The translations under genes were made by a program, and so were the position numbers. From positions 8,496,501 through 8,560,500 of the forward strand of contig CM072347.1 of NCBI GenBank assembly GCA_036874045.1: DNA of 64,000 nucleotides, read 5' to 3'. This document shows positions 9,832-21,188 of this stretch, piece by piece (the first letter of the stretch is position 1; every line of letters starts with the position of its first letter). The notes below the pieces were generated by a model that was given only the letters and a program-made list of their open reading frames with translations, was not told the DNA's origin and ran no database searches. Source of the DNA: Cymodocea nodosa (lineage: Eukaryota; Streptophyta; Magnoliopsida; Alismatales; Cymodoceaceae).

Positions 9832-12355
9832 ACTGCATTGAGAGAAAGTAGAAGAAAGTCAACTTTGCCAAGACTCCTCATGATCCAAAGTCACAAAAAT
9901 TGGAGCTGGTTCACACGAATGTGTGGGGGCATGCCCCTATCAATTCTTTAGGAGGTGCTCTCTATTATGTCACCTTCATTGAGGATAGTACTAAGAAGAT
10001 ATGGATTTATTTTCTAAAATAGAAGTCTGAAGTTTTCTAAGTCTTCAAGAAATGGAAGGCAGAAGTGGAAAATCAAAGTGGAAGAAAAATCAAATTCATT
10101 AGATCAGATAATGGAGGAGAATATGATAGCTATGAATTCAAAGTCTATTGTGAGGAGTAAGGGATTAGAAGACAGAGGACTGTAGTTGGAACTCCACAAC
10201 AAAATGGAGTTGCTGAAAGGATGAACAAGACCTTGAATGAATAGGCAAGATGCATGAGGCTACATGCAGGTTTTCCCAAGACATTCTAGGTAGAAGTTGT
10301 CAATACAGTTGTCTATCTAATAAATAGAGGACCATTTGTCCCAATAAGGCTAAAAAATCCTAAAGAATTGTGGACTGGGAAAGAGGTCAACTATGCTCAC
10401 TTAAAAGTCTTTGGATCCAAGTCATTTGTCCACTTTAATAGTGACAAAAGAGATAAGTTGGATTCAAAATCACAAAAGTGTTATTTCATTGGCTATTATG
10501 GTAAGGATTATTTTGGTTATAGATTCTAGGTAGAAGAAACCAAGAAAATAATACGAGCAAAAGATGTCACCTTTATTGAATCCAAGATGTACAAGCACAG
10601 AGAAAGTGTAGATGAATAGTAGTCAGAGATTCAGTTTGAAAGTACTACTGAGATTAGTCTAAATAATAATGTTGAACAACTTTAGAAGGAACCTGTAAAA
10701 GAAATTCAACTTCCAAAGGCTGAACAACAAGAACATCTAGATGATCAAGAAGATGAAGTTGTCACCAGATAACTTAGAAAATTTGGAAGGGTTTCTAGAC
10801 AACTAGAAAGGTATGAACCATCATTTAATTATCTATTGCTAATGAATGATGGTGAACCTGAAACATATCAAGAAGCAATTTGTGCAAGTGATGCACATAA
10901 ATGGGAGTTAGCACTGAAAGAAGAAATAAAATCCCTAGAGAAGAATAAAACTTGGTAGCTAACTTCATTGCTAGAAGGAAAGCAAATCCTAGGAAACAAG
11001 TGGGTGTTCAGGATGAAAGAACAACTAGATGGCAGCAAGAAATATAAAGTCAAACTTGTAGTCAAGGGTTTTCAGCAAATTCAAGATATAGACTATACTG
11101 AAGTATTCTCTCCAGTTATGAAGATGAATACTATAAGAATAGTCTTAAGCTTTATTGCTGCAGAAAATTTGTTCTTGAAGCAAATGGATGTAAAACAGCA
11201 TTCCTACATGGAGATTTGTAAGAAGAACTCTACATGATGCAGCTAGAAGGATTTGTAGTAACTGGCAAGAAAAGAAAGATAGTATGTAAATTGCTGAAAA
11301 GTTTGTATGGTTTGAAGCAAACACCAAGACAATGGTACAAGAAATTTGATACCTTTATCTATACCCTAAGCTTCAAAAGATGCGATACAGACTATTGTTG
11401 CTACATAAAATTGTTTAATAATTACTTCATTATTCTACTGATTTATGTAAATGATATGTTAATTGCTTGTTCAAGTATGGAACAGATTAAGCAATTAAAG
11501 AGACAACTATCAAAAGAATTTGACATGAAGGATACAAGAGAAGCCAAGCAAATCTTAGGTATGAGAATCATCTGAGATAGAATGGCAAGCACATTGAGAT
11601 TAAATCAAAAGAAGTACTTAGAAAAGGTACGTAGGAGATTTAACATCTCAAATGAGAGGAAAATTGAACTTCCTCTCGGACCCCATTTCAAGTTGTCTAA
11701 AGATCAGTTAGCTAAAACTAAAGAAGAAATGACAAAAATGTCTAAAATACCATATGCTTCAGTAGTGGGAAGTTTAATGTATGTCATGATATGCACAAGA
11801 CCTGATGTATCTCATGTAGTGGGAGTGGTCAATAGATATATGGCAGATCCAAGAGTTGAGCATTGGTTTGCTGTACTATGGATACTCAGATATTCCCTAG
11901 ATGTAGATCTGAACTTCAAAAAGGGACCAGTTGAATTGATTGGCTATTGTGATGCTGATTTAGGAAGAGAGTTGGATAAAAGTAGAAGTACTTGAAGCTA
12001 TATTTTTTACATAGGAAGTACTGCAATAAACTGAAGATCCAAGCTACAAAGTATTGTTGCACTCTTGACCATAGAAGCTAAATATGTTGCAGTTGCAGAG
12101 GCAACTAAAGAAAGAATCTGGCTAGAGAATGTACTAGCTGAATTAGGGCACAAACAGAAAAGAAGCATTTTATTCTGTGACAATCAAAGTGCCATTTATT
12201 TAGCTGAAAATCTGAAGTTTCATTCAAGGTCCAAGCATATGAGAATGAGATTTCATTTCATAAGGGAAGAGATAGAGCAGAACAGGTTAGGTCTGCAAAA
12301 TATTACTAGTGCTAAAAATGCTACAGACATGTTAACTAAAGTTCTGAATTTGTAG
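9832..12355 (+). pseudogene. Copia element A polyprotein: integrase, reverse transcriptase, RNase H (broken)
   Basis: The frame resumes after the nested insertion in the integrase zinc module (CIERK). Integrase: the first acidic residue sits in HTNVWG, where Asp is normal; the second is in SDNGGEY (about 10118); the Glu is in QNGVAERMNKTL (about 10205). RT follows from about 10900, with KQIL-GNKWVFRMKEQLDG (gap at the hyphen), QMDVK, LYGLKQTPRQWYKKFDTF and the active site YVNDM (about 11446), where YVDD is usual. RNase H runs about 11936-12355 with CDADL and CDNQSAIYLAEN, ending at a TAG. Many TAG/TAA stops are present. At least two key Asp residues read Asn, so the element is inactive. The orientation and the following LTR make this the 3' part of one element. 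Confidence 0.9.
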
Positions 12356-12515
12356 AAATTAAGGCTCTATATGGCCTTAATTGGTTTCCTAAATAATTAA
12401 GAAAAAGGGGACGTGGAGTTGATGTTTTATTTGAGTTGTTGTTGTAAATAATCTGTAAGCCAAGAGTAGAGATTATTTTTTCTTTAATCATTGTGTCAGA
12501 TTCCAAGTGGAAGAT
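12356..12515 (+). other. Copia A 3' untranslated segment and polypurine tract
   Basis: Short non-coding stretch between the RNase H stop and the LTR. It has an A/G run at 12402-12411 (AAAAAGGGGA) and, directly before the LTR, CCAAGTGGAAGAT (12503-12515), the usual kind of plus-strand primer of plant copia elements. Confidence 0.6.
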
Positions 12516-13537
12516 TGTTAAGGTGAGTAGTATAGGTGTGGAGTATGCCATAAGAAGTCCAGGTTCAGTCGAAAGCTTGTTAGCAGTAAGTCTCTAGCAG
12601 ATTTATGATTTTGAAAGGTTACTAGGTCGAAGTATCCAAAATAACGTTTCAATCGGAAGGCTTTGAGCTAACTATCTGAAAGTTAGGAGATTTCGGAGGG
12701 TTACTAGCTATAACCATCCGGAATGACTTAGAAGACACTTAAGTGGATGTTTGGACAGTTATGAAGCTAAGTATCCGAAAGTTAGATACTTAAGTGGATG
12801 TTCAGATAGTTAAGAGGCCAAGTATTTAAAAGACAGTGACTTAAGTGGATCTTCGGATAGTTAGGTAGTAACTATTCGAAAGTCATGAGTTTTTTGGAAG
12901 GTTACAACTACAACCCTCCGAAGTGACTAAAGAGATACTTAAGTGAGTTTTTGGATAGTTAAGACAGTAACTATCCAAAAGACAAATAGTTTTCAAAAAG
13001 TTAATGGCAAAACCTTCTGAATGGACTAAGAGAGACGTAAGTGGGTTTTTAGACAGTTAAGTATGTAACTATCCGAAAGATCGAATCTCTCTAGACAATT
13101 AGCTTGCTATAGTACCGTCGGTTACAATAAATGAAAAAAGAGGAATTTTCTTCAGATAGTTAAGCTCTGTAACTATCTGAAGTGTTGCAGATTTCAGAAA
13201 AATAGGAAGATAAGGCTTTGAAATTGAGAGTTCCTTCTCTGAAGTATTTTCTCTCTACTATAATGCCTCAAGTGTAATTAAAGGTTTATTAACCCTAAGT
13301 TGGGTAGTATATAAACCTTTATGATGTTGTAAAGCATTGCGGTTGATTATGTCGAAGCTCATAGTAGAACCCTCAACTCTTTGTAGACGTAGGCTATTGT
13401 TGAACCACGTAAATCCTATGTTTTCAGTGTTCTTTCTTCCTCTTTCTCTTCACTTCCAGTTTCGGTGTGTTTAGAGGTGAGCTTTTCAGAATCATGACAT
13501 AGTGAGTTGACTGAACAATCGAGTTTAAAATCCAACA
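12516..13537 (+). mobile_element. 3' LTR of copia element A
   Basis: It begins TGTTAAGGTGAG directly after the purine tract and ends CCAACA at 13537, about 1022 bp, where the next copia RT starts without a gap. Its 5' half (about 12600-13190) is filled with degenerate repeats of about 62 bp built from GGATAGTTAA...AACTATCCGAAAGT and ACTTAAGTGGAT. These resemble the modules in the other LTR families of this window. The matching 5' LTR is not visible. Confidence 0.7.
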
Positions 13538-15006
13538 AATTGGATAGTGGCAATGCAAGATGAACTAAATCAATTCATCAAAAATGATGTTTAGGAACTA
13601 GTCTCCCACTAGAAAATCAGTCCATAATAGGTACAAAGTGGATCTTTAGAAACAAAACTAATGAGACTGATCAAGTTATAAGAAACAAAGCTAGATTAGT
13701 TGCACAAGGGTATACACGGGAAGAAGGACTTGATTATGATGAAACATTTGCTCTTATGGCTAGGTTAGAAAGTATTAGAATTTTATTGGCCTATGCTTGC
13801 TATATGGATTTTAAACTTTATCAAATGGATGTAAAGAGTGCATTTCTAAATGGTTTAATTAATGAAGAAGTTTATGTAAAACAACCACCTAGATTTGAAG
13901 ACATTAAATATCCTAACTATGTGTATAAATTAAAGAAAGCCTTATATGGTTTGAAGCAAACACCTAGATCGTGGTATGAAAGATTATCTACTTTCTTGTA
14001 GAACAAGGATATATCATGAGAAAAGAAGACCATACTCTTTTTATCAAGAAAGATGATAAAGATCATATTGTTGTTCAAATATAAGTAGATGATAAACTAA
14101 TAAAAATATTTTCTGAAGAGATGACTAGTCAGTTTCAAATGAGTATGATAGGAAAACTTTCATATTTTCTAAGACTTCAAATTAAGCAAATAGATAAAGG
14201 TATATTTTTAAATCAAGAAAAGTATGTAGTTTAAATGCTTAAGAAATTTAATTTTAATGATATAAGGATTCGAGGAACTCTTATGAGTACTTCTTTAAAG
14301 TTAAATATTGATGACATAGGAAAATCAATAGATCAAAGAAAATACAGAGGTATGATTGGTTCTTTACTTTATTTGACAGCTAGTAGACCTGATATTATGT
14401 TTGTTATGTGTGCTTGTGCTAGATTTCAACCTAATCCTAAATAATCATACTCAATTGCTGTTAAAAGAATATTTAGATATTTATAAGGAACTAAAAATTT
14501 TAGATTGTATTATTCTAAGGATAGTTCAATAGATCTTATAGGATATACTAATGCTGATTACATAAGATCTAAATCTGATAGAAAGAGTACCAGTGGCACA
14601 TGTCAATTATTGGGAAATAATTTGGCGTCATGGTTTAGTAAAAAGCAAAACTATGTAGCACTTTCAACCACTGAAGTTGAATATGTTGCTACTACATTGT
14701 GTTACACTCAAATTCTATGGATAAGGCAAATTTTAGAAGATTTTGGATTATCTTATGATACAACTGAGATTTATTGTGATAGCAGTTCTGCAAAAATCTT
14801 TTCAAAAATCCTATATTACATTCTAGAGCAAAGCATATAAAGGTTAGACATCATTCTCTAAGAGATAATGTAATTAAAAGTAAAATTAAATTAGGATTTG
14901 TGTCTAGTAAAAATCAATTAGTTGATATATTTACAAAACCTCTAGATGAAATTACATTCTGCAACATAAGATTAAATTTAGGTATTTATAGGCTATGTGA
15001 TGTGTA
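13538..15006 (+). pseudogene. Copia element B: reverse transcriptase and RNase H (5' truncated, broken)
   Basis: RT begins at once after the LTR of element A, with IVAMQDELNQF (about 13541), then ARLVAQGYTREEG, YQMDVKSAFLNGLI, and LYGLKQTPRSWYE (about 13950). The active site keeps VDD but its Tyr is replaced by a stop (about 14083). RNase H shows KSDRKSTSGTCQLLG (about 14570), ALSTTEVEYVA and the C-terminal VDIFTKPLDEITFCNIR, ending at 15006. There are several TAA/TAG stops. The C-terminal style (FTKPL..ITF..IR..LGI) is that of the SIRE/Maximus lineage; the lineage call is inference. Confidence 0.88.
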
Positions 15007-16243
15007 AAATGCTTAAACTCCACAAAACATAAATATTGTTGATGATGTTATTTACCTCATAGATATTATATACTTATCATAAATATCTAAGTAATATCTA
15101 AATTGTTGTATAAGATACTATGCATTTACAATAAAATTATTGTAGTATCTTATTGATTTTACTAATTTTTCTAACTTTAATGGTTTTTAAAATTTTAAGT
15201 GGAAATGTTAATGAAAAACATTAAATTCCTTTGAAATCCTAAAATTTTGATTAAATGTTTTCTTTGGATCAATGAAAGTGCATATGATCAAGAATGAGTT
15301 TGACTTGATTGATTAAACTTGTAAAATAATTTATATGTAAATCATATTAAGCTACTGATCAAAAGCATAAGTTTATTGAAATTGATTCATATTTTCAGTA
15401 AAATCATAGAAGTAAAAATTATATGAGATTTGTGCTTTATTGCATCTGTAATAATGAAATACATATATACTATGCTTAAAATAAAAAGTGCTTACAAAGT
15501 GAAAATCTTTGAGAGTTTATTAATCAATTTGATCACAAGCCTCTTGTACTTGAGCAGATAGGTATGTAAGGATTGTTGTTCTGAAAAAGGATTTTTTAAA
15601 TCTAGCAACCTAAGGTCCTGATCAGACCTAGGATTGTTGATTGAAAGCTCACTACACAAGTACATTAGAAAACTCTTTTATGGTTCAAGCTTTTCAAACT
15701 AACTTTTAAAGAAAATTATCAATATTTACTATTTTGAAAAGATAAAAGTTATTTCATTAATTACAGATATCCTTGAATCGAATATAGTTTCTACCAATAT
15801 GATTGCTAATTTGTTGAATCAAAATTAGTACTTCTGAAAATGTTTATTTGAGATACATTCCTTTATTATCCTTGAGTTAATCATGTTAAGTTTAAAGTTA
15901 TGTTTTGATTCATATACAGTTGGAGTTGATTCTGGAAATCATTCTTAATGAATTTAAGATAACAGAAAATTTTTGAAAAGAAAATTTAAAGTATAGTTAT
16001 AAGTAAAACCTATTTTTTTTTACAAATATATTTTGTATGTTATTGAATATATTTGAAGTATATTTGTAGGGGGAGGAATTATAATGTCAAAAACAAATTA
16101 ATATCATTCATAATATAAATCGTAGTTAATCTGAGTTTAGTCCTCTTAAGATCTTAATGAAACAATTTAATAGATAAACAAACTATTTTAGATTCATAAA
16201 AAAAATATTAGAATAGTTTACAATGTTCTCAAGATAATGTGTT
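15007..16243 (+). mobile_element. 3' non-coding tail of element B, shared with the F-box element
   Basis: No ORF is seen. About 15170-16080 matches 22080-22930 collinearly; examples are ATATGAGATTTGTG, AGGTATGTAAGGATTGTTG and GGATTGTTGATTGAAAGCTC. It therefore belongs to the same retroelement type as the tail behind the F-box pseudogene and, inverted, as 3871-4683. A purine-rich tract GTAGGGGGAGGAA lies at about 16066. Confidence 0.55.
15111..15152. repeat. Hairpin: 10-bp perfect inverted repeat
   Basis: TAAGATACTA (15111-15120) and its exact complement TAGTATCTTA (15143-15152) enclose a 22-bp loop that itself contains CAATAA...TTATTG. It lies about 105 bp after the RNase H stop of element B. 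It might be a transcript 3' structure or a tiny inverted-repeat element; no flanking duplication was recognised. Confidence 0.5.
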
Positions 16244-18560
16244 ATATAAGTTACTTATAGCTTGTATGTTGTTTTCGAAAGTTTTCAGTTGAAAACATCC
16301 GAAACTTGTTTTGTTTTGTCAAGTATATTGTAAAGTATCAATTTGTGCATTTTATATATGTTAATTCATGCATGTTAAGGATTATAAAGTGCAAATATAT
16401 ATGTTCTAATGTGGAATTACATGCAAATCATATTTTTAGACATATGCATGAATTAAGGATTAAATAGTTAATAATGCATAAATTTATTTTTTATTAAATT
16501 AACACCTAGTCAATCCATGTGTAGATATAAGTAATTTATATATTGATTTCATGTATGTCTTAAAAGAATTATTATTTAGATATGAAATCAAATAATCTTC
16601 AATTGAGCAAGCAACATATTTTGCACATTGCATTTTTTACTTTATAATTTGATAAGAATTTATGTGGCATGTGCATATACATTTAATGTCATTTTTAGTT
16701 GTTGATAATAAGAAGGACGTGGACCCTTAGATTAAATCATGAGAAATCAACAACCCATGGTCGTCCATCTCACACTTCCAATTCTTGAAGATATCAATCA
16801 ATCAACCATCAAGACTTGCTTAATTTAGGAGGTCACAAATTGGAAGGAGTTTGAATTCTTTCCATAGATGAATGACAAGGGAAGAGAAAAGTGTATGGCC
16901 AACCAAGGAAAGATCCATCTCCTTTCTCTTTCAAGCAAAAGGTTAAGCAAAGAACTCCAAAATTTCGGCCTCCCTTCTTCTAGCCAAGGTTGTAGACGAG
17001 CTCTCCTTCAAGATTGGTGATCTAGACGTCTTCCCCCTCATACTAGAAGACCTCCTTTTCTCCACTCCAAGCCAACATACGGAAGGATCTCCACGGGTAA
17101 AAATTGGTGGTATTGGAGGCACGTGTGCAGCATTGGAAGAGCTTAGGACATGATCTTCGAGATGAGGTAATTAGGAAGCATCAAAATTGAGAGGAAAGCC
17201 AATAAATTCATGTATCTTGGAAGTAGTTGAAGATGTGCAACCACCACTTCAAACAACCCTAGAGACCTCTTTTGGACGTGCTATAGGCACCACTTCAAAG
17301 CAACCCTAGAGACCTCTTTTGGACGTGCTATAGGTGGTGATAGCCCTATGATGTGTTGGTGTGACGTGAATCAAGGTTTAAAGGGAGCTCATGCTTGAAG
17401 AAAGGTGGAGAACTCAAAGGTATATTGGAGAGGAGAGATCCTTATACTTGTAAACATATTTTCATATCATATGTGTATGAGTATTTAGGTTTTTAATTTA
17501 TTTGTTATGTGCACATGTCGTATGTTAATTGAATGATGATTTTGTTTAAGTTAATAGTTTTTTTACAATATATTTCATAGAAAATAGTTACTTCATGTGA
17601 ATGTGTGAATGTTGTGCATAAAACTAACTTCAAACCCTTGTGAATGCGTGTGTATCTTACTTACTATAAATTCCAGTATGAGCCTTGTTTTGTTATATGT
17701 TGTATGATTTGATTTCTCTAAGTTATATGTCGTGTTATAGCTTGTTTTGTAAGTACTTCAAGTGTACAATACGTATGTAGAGTTGTTGGAATTTTCTAGA
17801 ATGTATTTCTTCAGTTTTTCGATTATTCTTTCGAAGGTAGCATCTACTTTATTTTACTGGTCGAGCGATAGAAATTGTGCTCGACGCCTTCATGTTGCCT
17901 TGCTCTTGTGCATTTTAAAATATTTTTCTGTAAATTTTCCTTATTAGAACAATGAGTTATCTTTCAAGGCGTGTTGATTTCATGGTGTTTCATGGAGATT
18001 TGATTGAGTTATGATTTTCACATCGATAGTGCATTTTTGGAAAGTTTTCAAAATTGTTTTGTGCACTATTTGTATATTCATCCTTGGCAACAACCTATAG
18101 TGAATTACCTTGGAAATCACTGCCATTTTAAAGATAACTCGATGACCTTTCCAACCAATATTTTCTTTGGATTTTTCAATGTCCAGGTTGGAAGGAAGAA
18201 GAGTTAGAATTCAGATTTAATTTTAGTGATTCCAGAGATGTGAAATAATGATTTTCTTGAGTTTTCAAGCTATTAACTCTAGGAATTAATAGGTTTTATG
18301 CTATCTTTGAAATTCTTATTGTATTTATGTAAATTGTAACTTAATTGCATATAATTAGAATTTTAATTATGGATTTAATGGTGTGGATATTTAATCAAAC
18401 AATCATTTCAATAAAATTATTTAAGACAAACTCCTTGTGGATTTGACTAGTACTTATACATGCTTATCACAATGGACACTGTGCGCTTGCAGTTATAAAT
18501 GTAAAATTTACGCTTTTGCCGTTAATTTAACAATGCATAAAAGCATTACATATACTAATT
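16244..18560 (+). mobile_element. LTR-like region between element B tail and the RG/F-box element
   Basis: Non-coding. It lies between a 3' internal tail on the left and a new 5' internal region on the right, the position of a shared LTR. Near its end (about 18430-18505) it carries the block CTTGTGGAT...GACACTGTGCGCTTGCAGTT, the complement of the conserved edge block of the other LTRs. The middle (about 16720-17450) is GC-richer and looks like an LTR leader. Its start does not match TGTTTAGAATG well, so borders are uncertain and it may be two elements. Confidence 0.4.
17242..17334. repeat. 46-bp tandem duplication
   Basis: Two adjacent copies (17242-17287 and 17288-17334) share CACCACTTCAAA and CCTAGAGACCTCTTTTGGAC and differ by about one inserted G. 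The near identity points to a recent replication-slippage event in an otherwise old region. Confidence 0.85.
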
Positions 18561-18832
18561 AGACGTTATGTTATGTAAGGTAATGTGTAAAACTACCTCT
18601 AGATAATGTTTTACTCATTAAGTTAGGTAACTCAACGAGTTATGCTTAAATTTTCCAAGTACCTCGATTGAATAAATTTTATTCAATATTCATTTAAAAA
18701 TCAAACCCGACTAATAGACTCATTAAGTTATTGTACTGAAATGCTATTTAAACACTTATTACACGGGAACTTAGGTTATCTCGTAAACATCTTTCTGAAA
18801 ATCGTTCCCACTTGTTCCTGTAACAACTTGCG
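18561..18832 (+). other. Leader between LTR-like end and ORF of the F-box element
   Basis: AT-rich sequence with no ORF. It contains TTAAGTTAGGTAACTCAACG (about 18618), the GTTA/TAAC motif seen in the LTRs. A recognisable tRNA primer site was not found. Confidence 0.3.
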
Positions 18833-21188
18833 ATGATGTTTTCAAAGTTCTACAAAGGGCATGGTAGAGGAAAAGGAAGAGGTAGAGGAAATGCAAAAGG
18901 CAAAGAAATAGATGAAGATGAAGTTTCATGTGTGTGGTTTAAGAAAATTTTTCAAGTTGACAAAATGTTAGCGCAAATATATCGTGACTATCTCTTTTCT
19001 AAAGAAATACTTAATGAAGTTAGACAAGAGCTTCAAAATACAGTTGACAATATAAAGTACATGGATATTAGAAGTAAATTTGATAAAGAATATCGTATGA
19101 AATGTGCTGAAATAATGTTTTTAGAACAATATGCCAAATACCTAGAAAAAGGAGTAGGTTCTTCAAATAGAATTCCTCAAACACCTATCAATGGTACAAG
19201 ACTACAACCATTTGAGGAAGAACATGAATCTGCAATACCTATACCTTTATTTTCAAAGGAAAAACAAACAAATATTGTTATAGATTAAAGAAAAGTTGAT
19301 AGTCTTCGAAAGACAATAGCTATAGAAAGTGTTTTTGAAGAATTAAAACAAAATTTTTTTATAGAATAGATTCAAAAGAAAACAACAATAATAGTAGAAG
19401 AACAACTGACTTGTTATAAGAGATGAAGAGTTAGAAAAATTATTTCTATGGAAACAAATTTTGTTAAAAAAGAAAAATTAGATGAGGATTTAATTCCATA
19501 GGATAATGTATGTCTAGACATTGTACCTTACATTGCATCTAACAAGCTCATCAATTCAAAATACACTGAAACTGATGATGATGATGAGACTTTATTATCT
19601 TTTTCTAGAAAACTTGAAAAGAAATCAAAACATCAAATTAGTTCAAGTTTTTCTATAGTTTAAAGCCCTAATGATAAGGAAATTGAACAATCAAAGCATC
19701 AGGTAGACGATATTGAACAATTTATTGCAGATGTGCTTGAAAATATTGAAGCAGTAACTAGGTCAGAGGCTAAATTATCTGGAGTAGTAGCTATTGAAAA
19801 AGACAAGACTCCAAAAGAGCTTAATGTTGATCAGTCTATTTTAGAATCTATAGAACTAGAGTATGAGAATTCACAACACGTTGAAATGGAAATATCTATT
19901 GAAGAAAATGAAGAATTATTGATAGATACCCTAGCTGTTGAATTTGTAGAAAATTTGAACTCTGAACATTCTATAGAAACTGAACTTATGGATGTAGCAG
20001 ATATTGAAAATGTACCTCACACTGTTGAAGCTGAAGAATCAAGCTTACCTAAGCAGCTTCAAGAAAATATTTTGAAGTTAGGTACACAGATATTGAGTTG
20101 GATGAACTAAGAGAAATATTGTTGGATGAATTGAGAGAAATATTGAGTAATTTATCAGCTAAAGATCTGTGCAAATTGTGTTATGTGTCAAGACAAATTA
20201 AAGAATGTGTTAAAGAAAAATATTTTCATGGACTACAAGTTACAAAGATGATCAATAGTAGAGATGGATTTTTATGAAAGTCATTCAATCATAGTACAAT
20301 TAGTTATGAATACTTGAATATAGAAGAAACTATTGGAATTCCACCAAAGACATTAAAAGGAATAGATCATATTATGGGAATAGATGAAGGATTGATCGTA
20401 TATAGAACCAAACTAAGGTATGCTATTCTATTACCTGATATTTTTATTAGAAATCCTATCACTAGAGAATAATGGAATATAGGAAGACCTAATAGGTTTA
20501 AAGTACCAACTAAAATTGTGGGTCAACTTTAACATTTTTTGATAAGAATTTGACTATTCTTGAAAAATTATATTATTGGAGACCAACTGGAAATTGGGAT
20601 GAAGGACTATGTTTAAGTGTGTATAATTTTATGAATAGGTCTTGAAATGAAAATATTATGGTATATCTAGGAGAGAAAGCATTAGTTAACAATATACATG
20701 TGATACTTGATGGATATATATATCTAGTCACGGATATATCAGTTGCATTTAGATCTATTTTATACATAGTAAGCATAAATAATTATGATAGATATATAGA
20801 AATATTACCTATACCTAAAACTATAGTTGAACCACCATCTATAGAACATGATAAAATTCAATTAGGAGTATGGTATAATGAATTTGATGATCTTACTTTA
20901 TGTTTAGTAAGATGGTGGGATGAATTGATGAAATTTCAAATATGGATTATAAAAGACCTGAATGAATGGAAGTGGGAAGAGGTATATATTGAAATATATG
21001 TGGAAATAGAAACAACTACATTATCTTGGAATATAAAAGGATCCCTTTCTTCATTTCAATTCATTAATGATAATACACTCACATTTAGTGTCGATAACAT
21101 ATTACAAGTTTATAAATTAAAAAGGAAAGCAGACTGCATTAAAATAGAATTAATAGCAAGAAGAATTATGCCTAAATGTTTTGCTTAG
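18833..21188 (+). pseudogene. RG-rich composite ORF, copy 2, fused to an F-box/FBA gene (broken)
   Basis: The best start is ATG 18833: MMFSKFYKGHGRGKGRGRG, a basic RG stretch like an RNA-binding tail. Residues up to about 150 match copy 1 at the window start (FDKEYRMKCAEIMFLEQYAK). An acidic low-complexity part follows to about 20070, then an F-box and F-box-associated region to the stop at 21188. Stops at 19286-19288, about 19366, about 19423 and 20275, and two frame changes (about 20098 and 20530), make it a pseudogene. It sits between an LTR-like region and a retroelement 3' tail, where gag-pol would be expected. The stop near 19366 aligns to a CAA codon in copy 1, while the copy-1 stop at 487 aligns to CAA here, so the two copies decayed independently. 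I infer a host F-box gene captured by a non-autonomous element. Confidence 0.65.
20098..21188 (+). pseudogene. F-box domain plus F-box-associated repeat (protein turnover adaptor remnant)
   Basis: F-box proteins link substrates to SCF ubiquitin ligases through SKP1. Here LSNLSAKDLCKLCYVSRQIK (about 20143-20202) fits the F-box pattern LxxLPxKDLxRLxxVSKxWxxLI. Downstream are GIDEGLIVYRTKLRYAILL and NPITRE (about 20380-20470), the typical first blade of an FBA domain, and the last third is open from 20658 (LDGYIYLVTDISVAFRSILY; LPIPKT; WWDELMKFQIWIIKDL). A 24-bp unit, LDELREIL in translation, is duplicated at 20098-20145 just before the F-box. In-frame stops occur at about 20275 and 20470, and a frame change at about 20530. 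It is now non-functional; its captured origin is inference from position. Confidence 0.75.
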
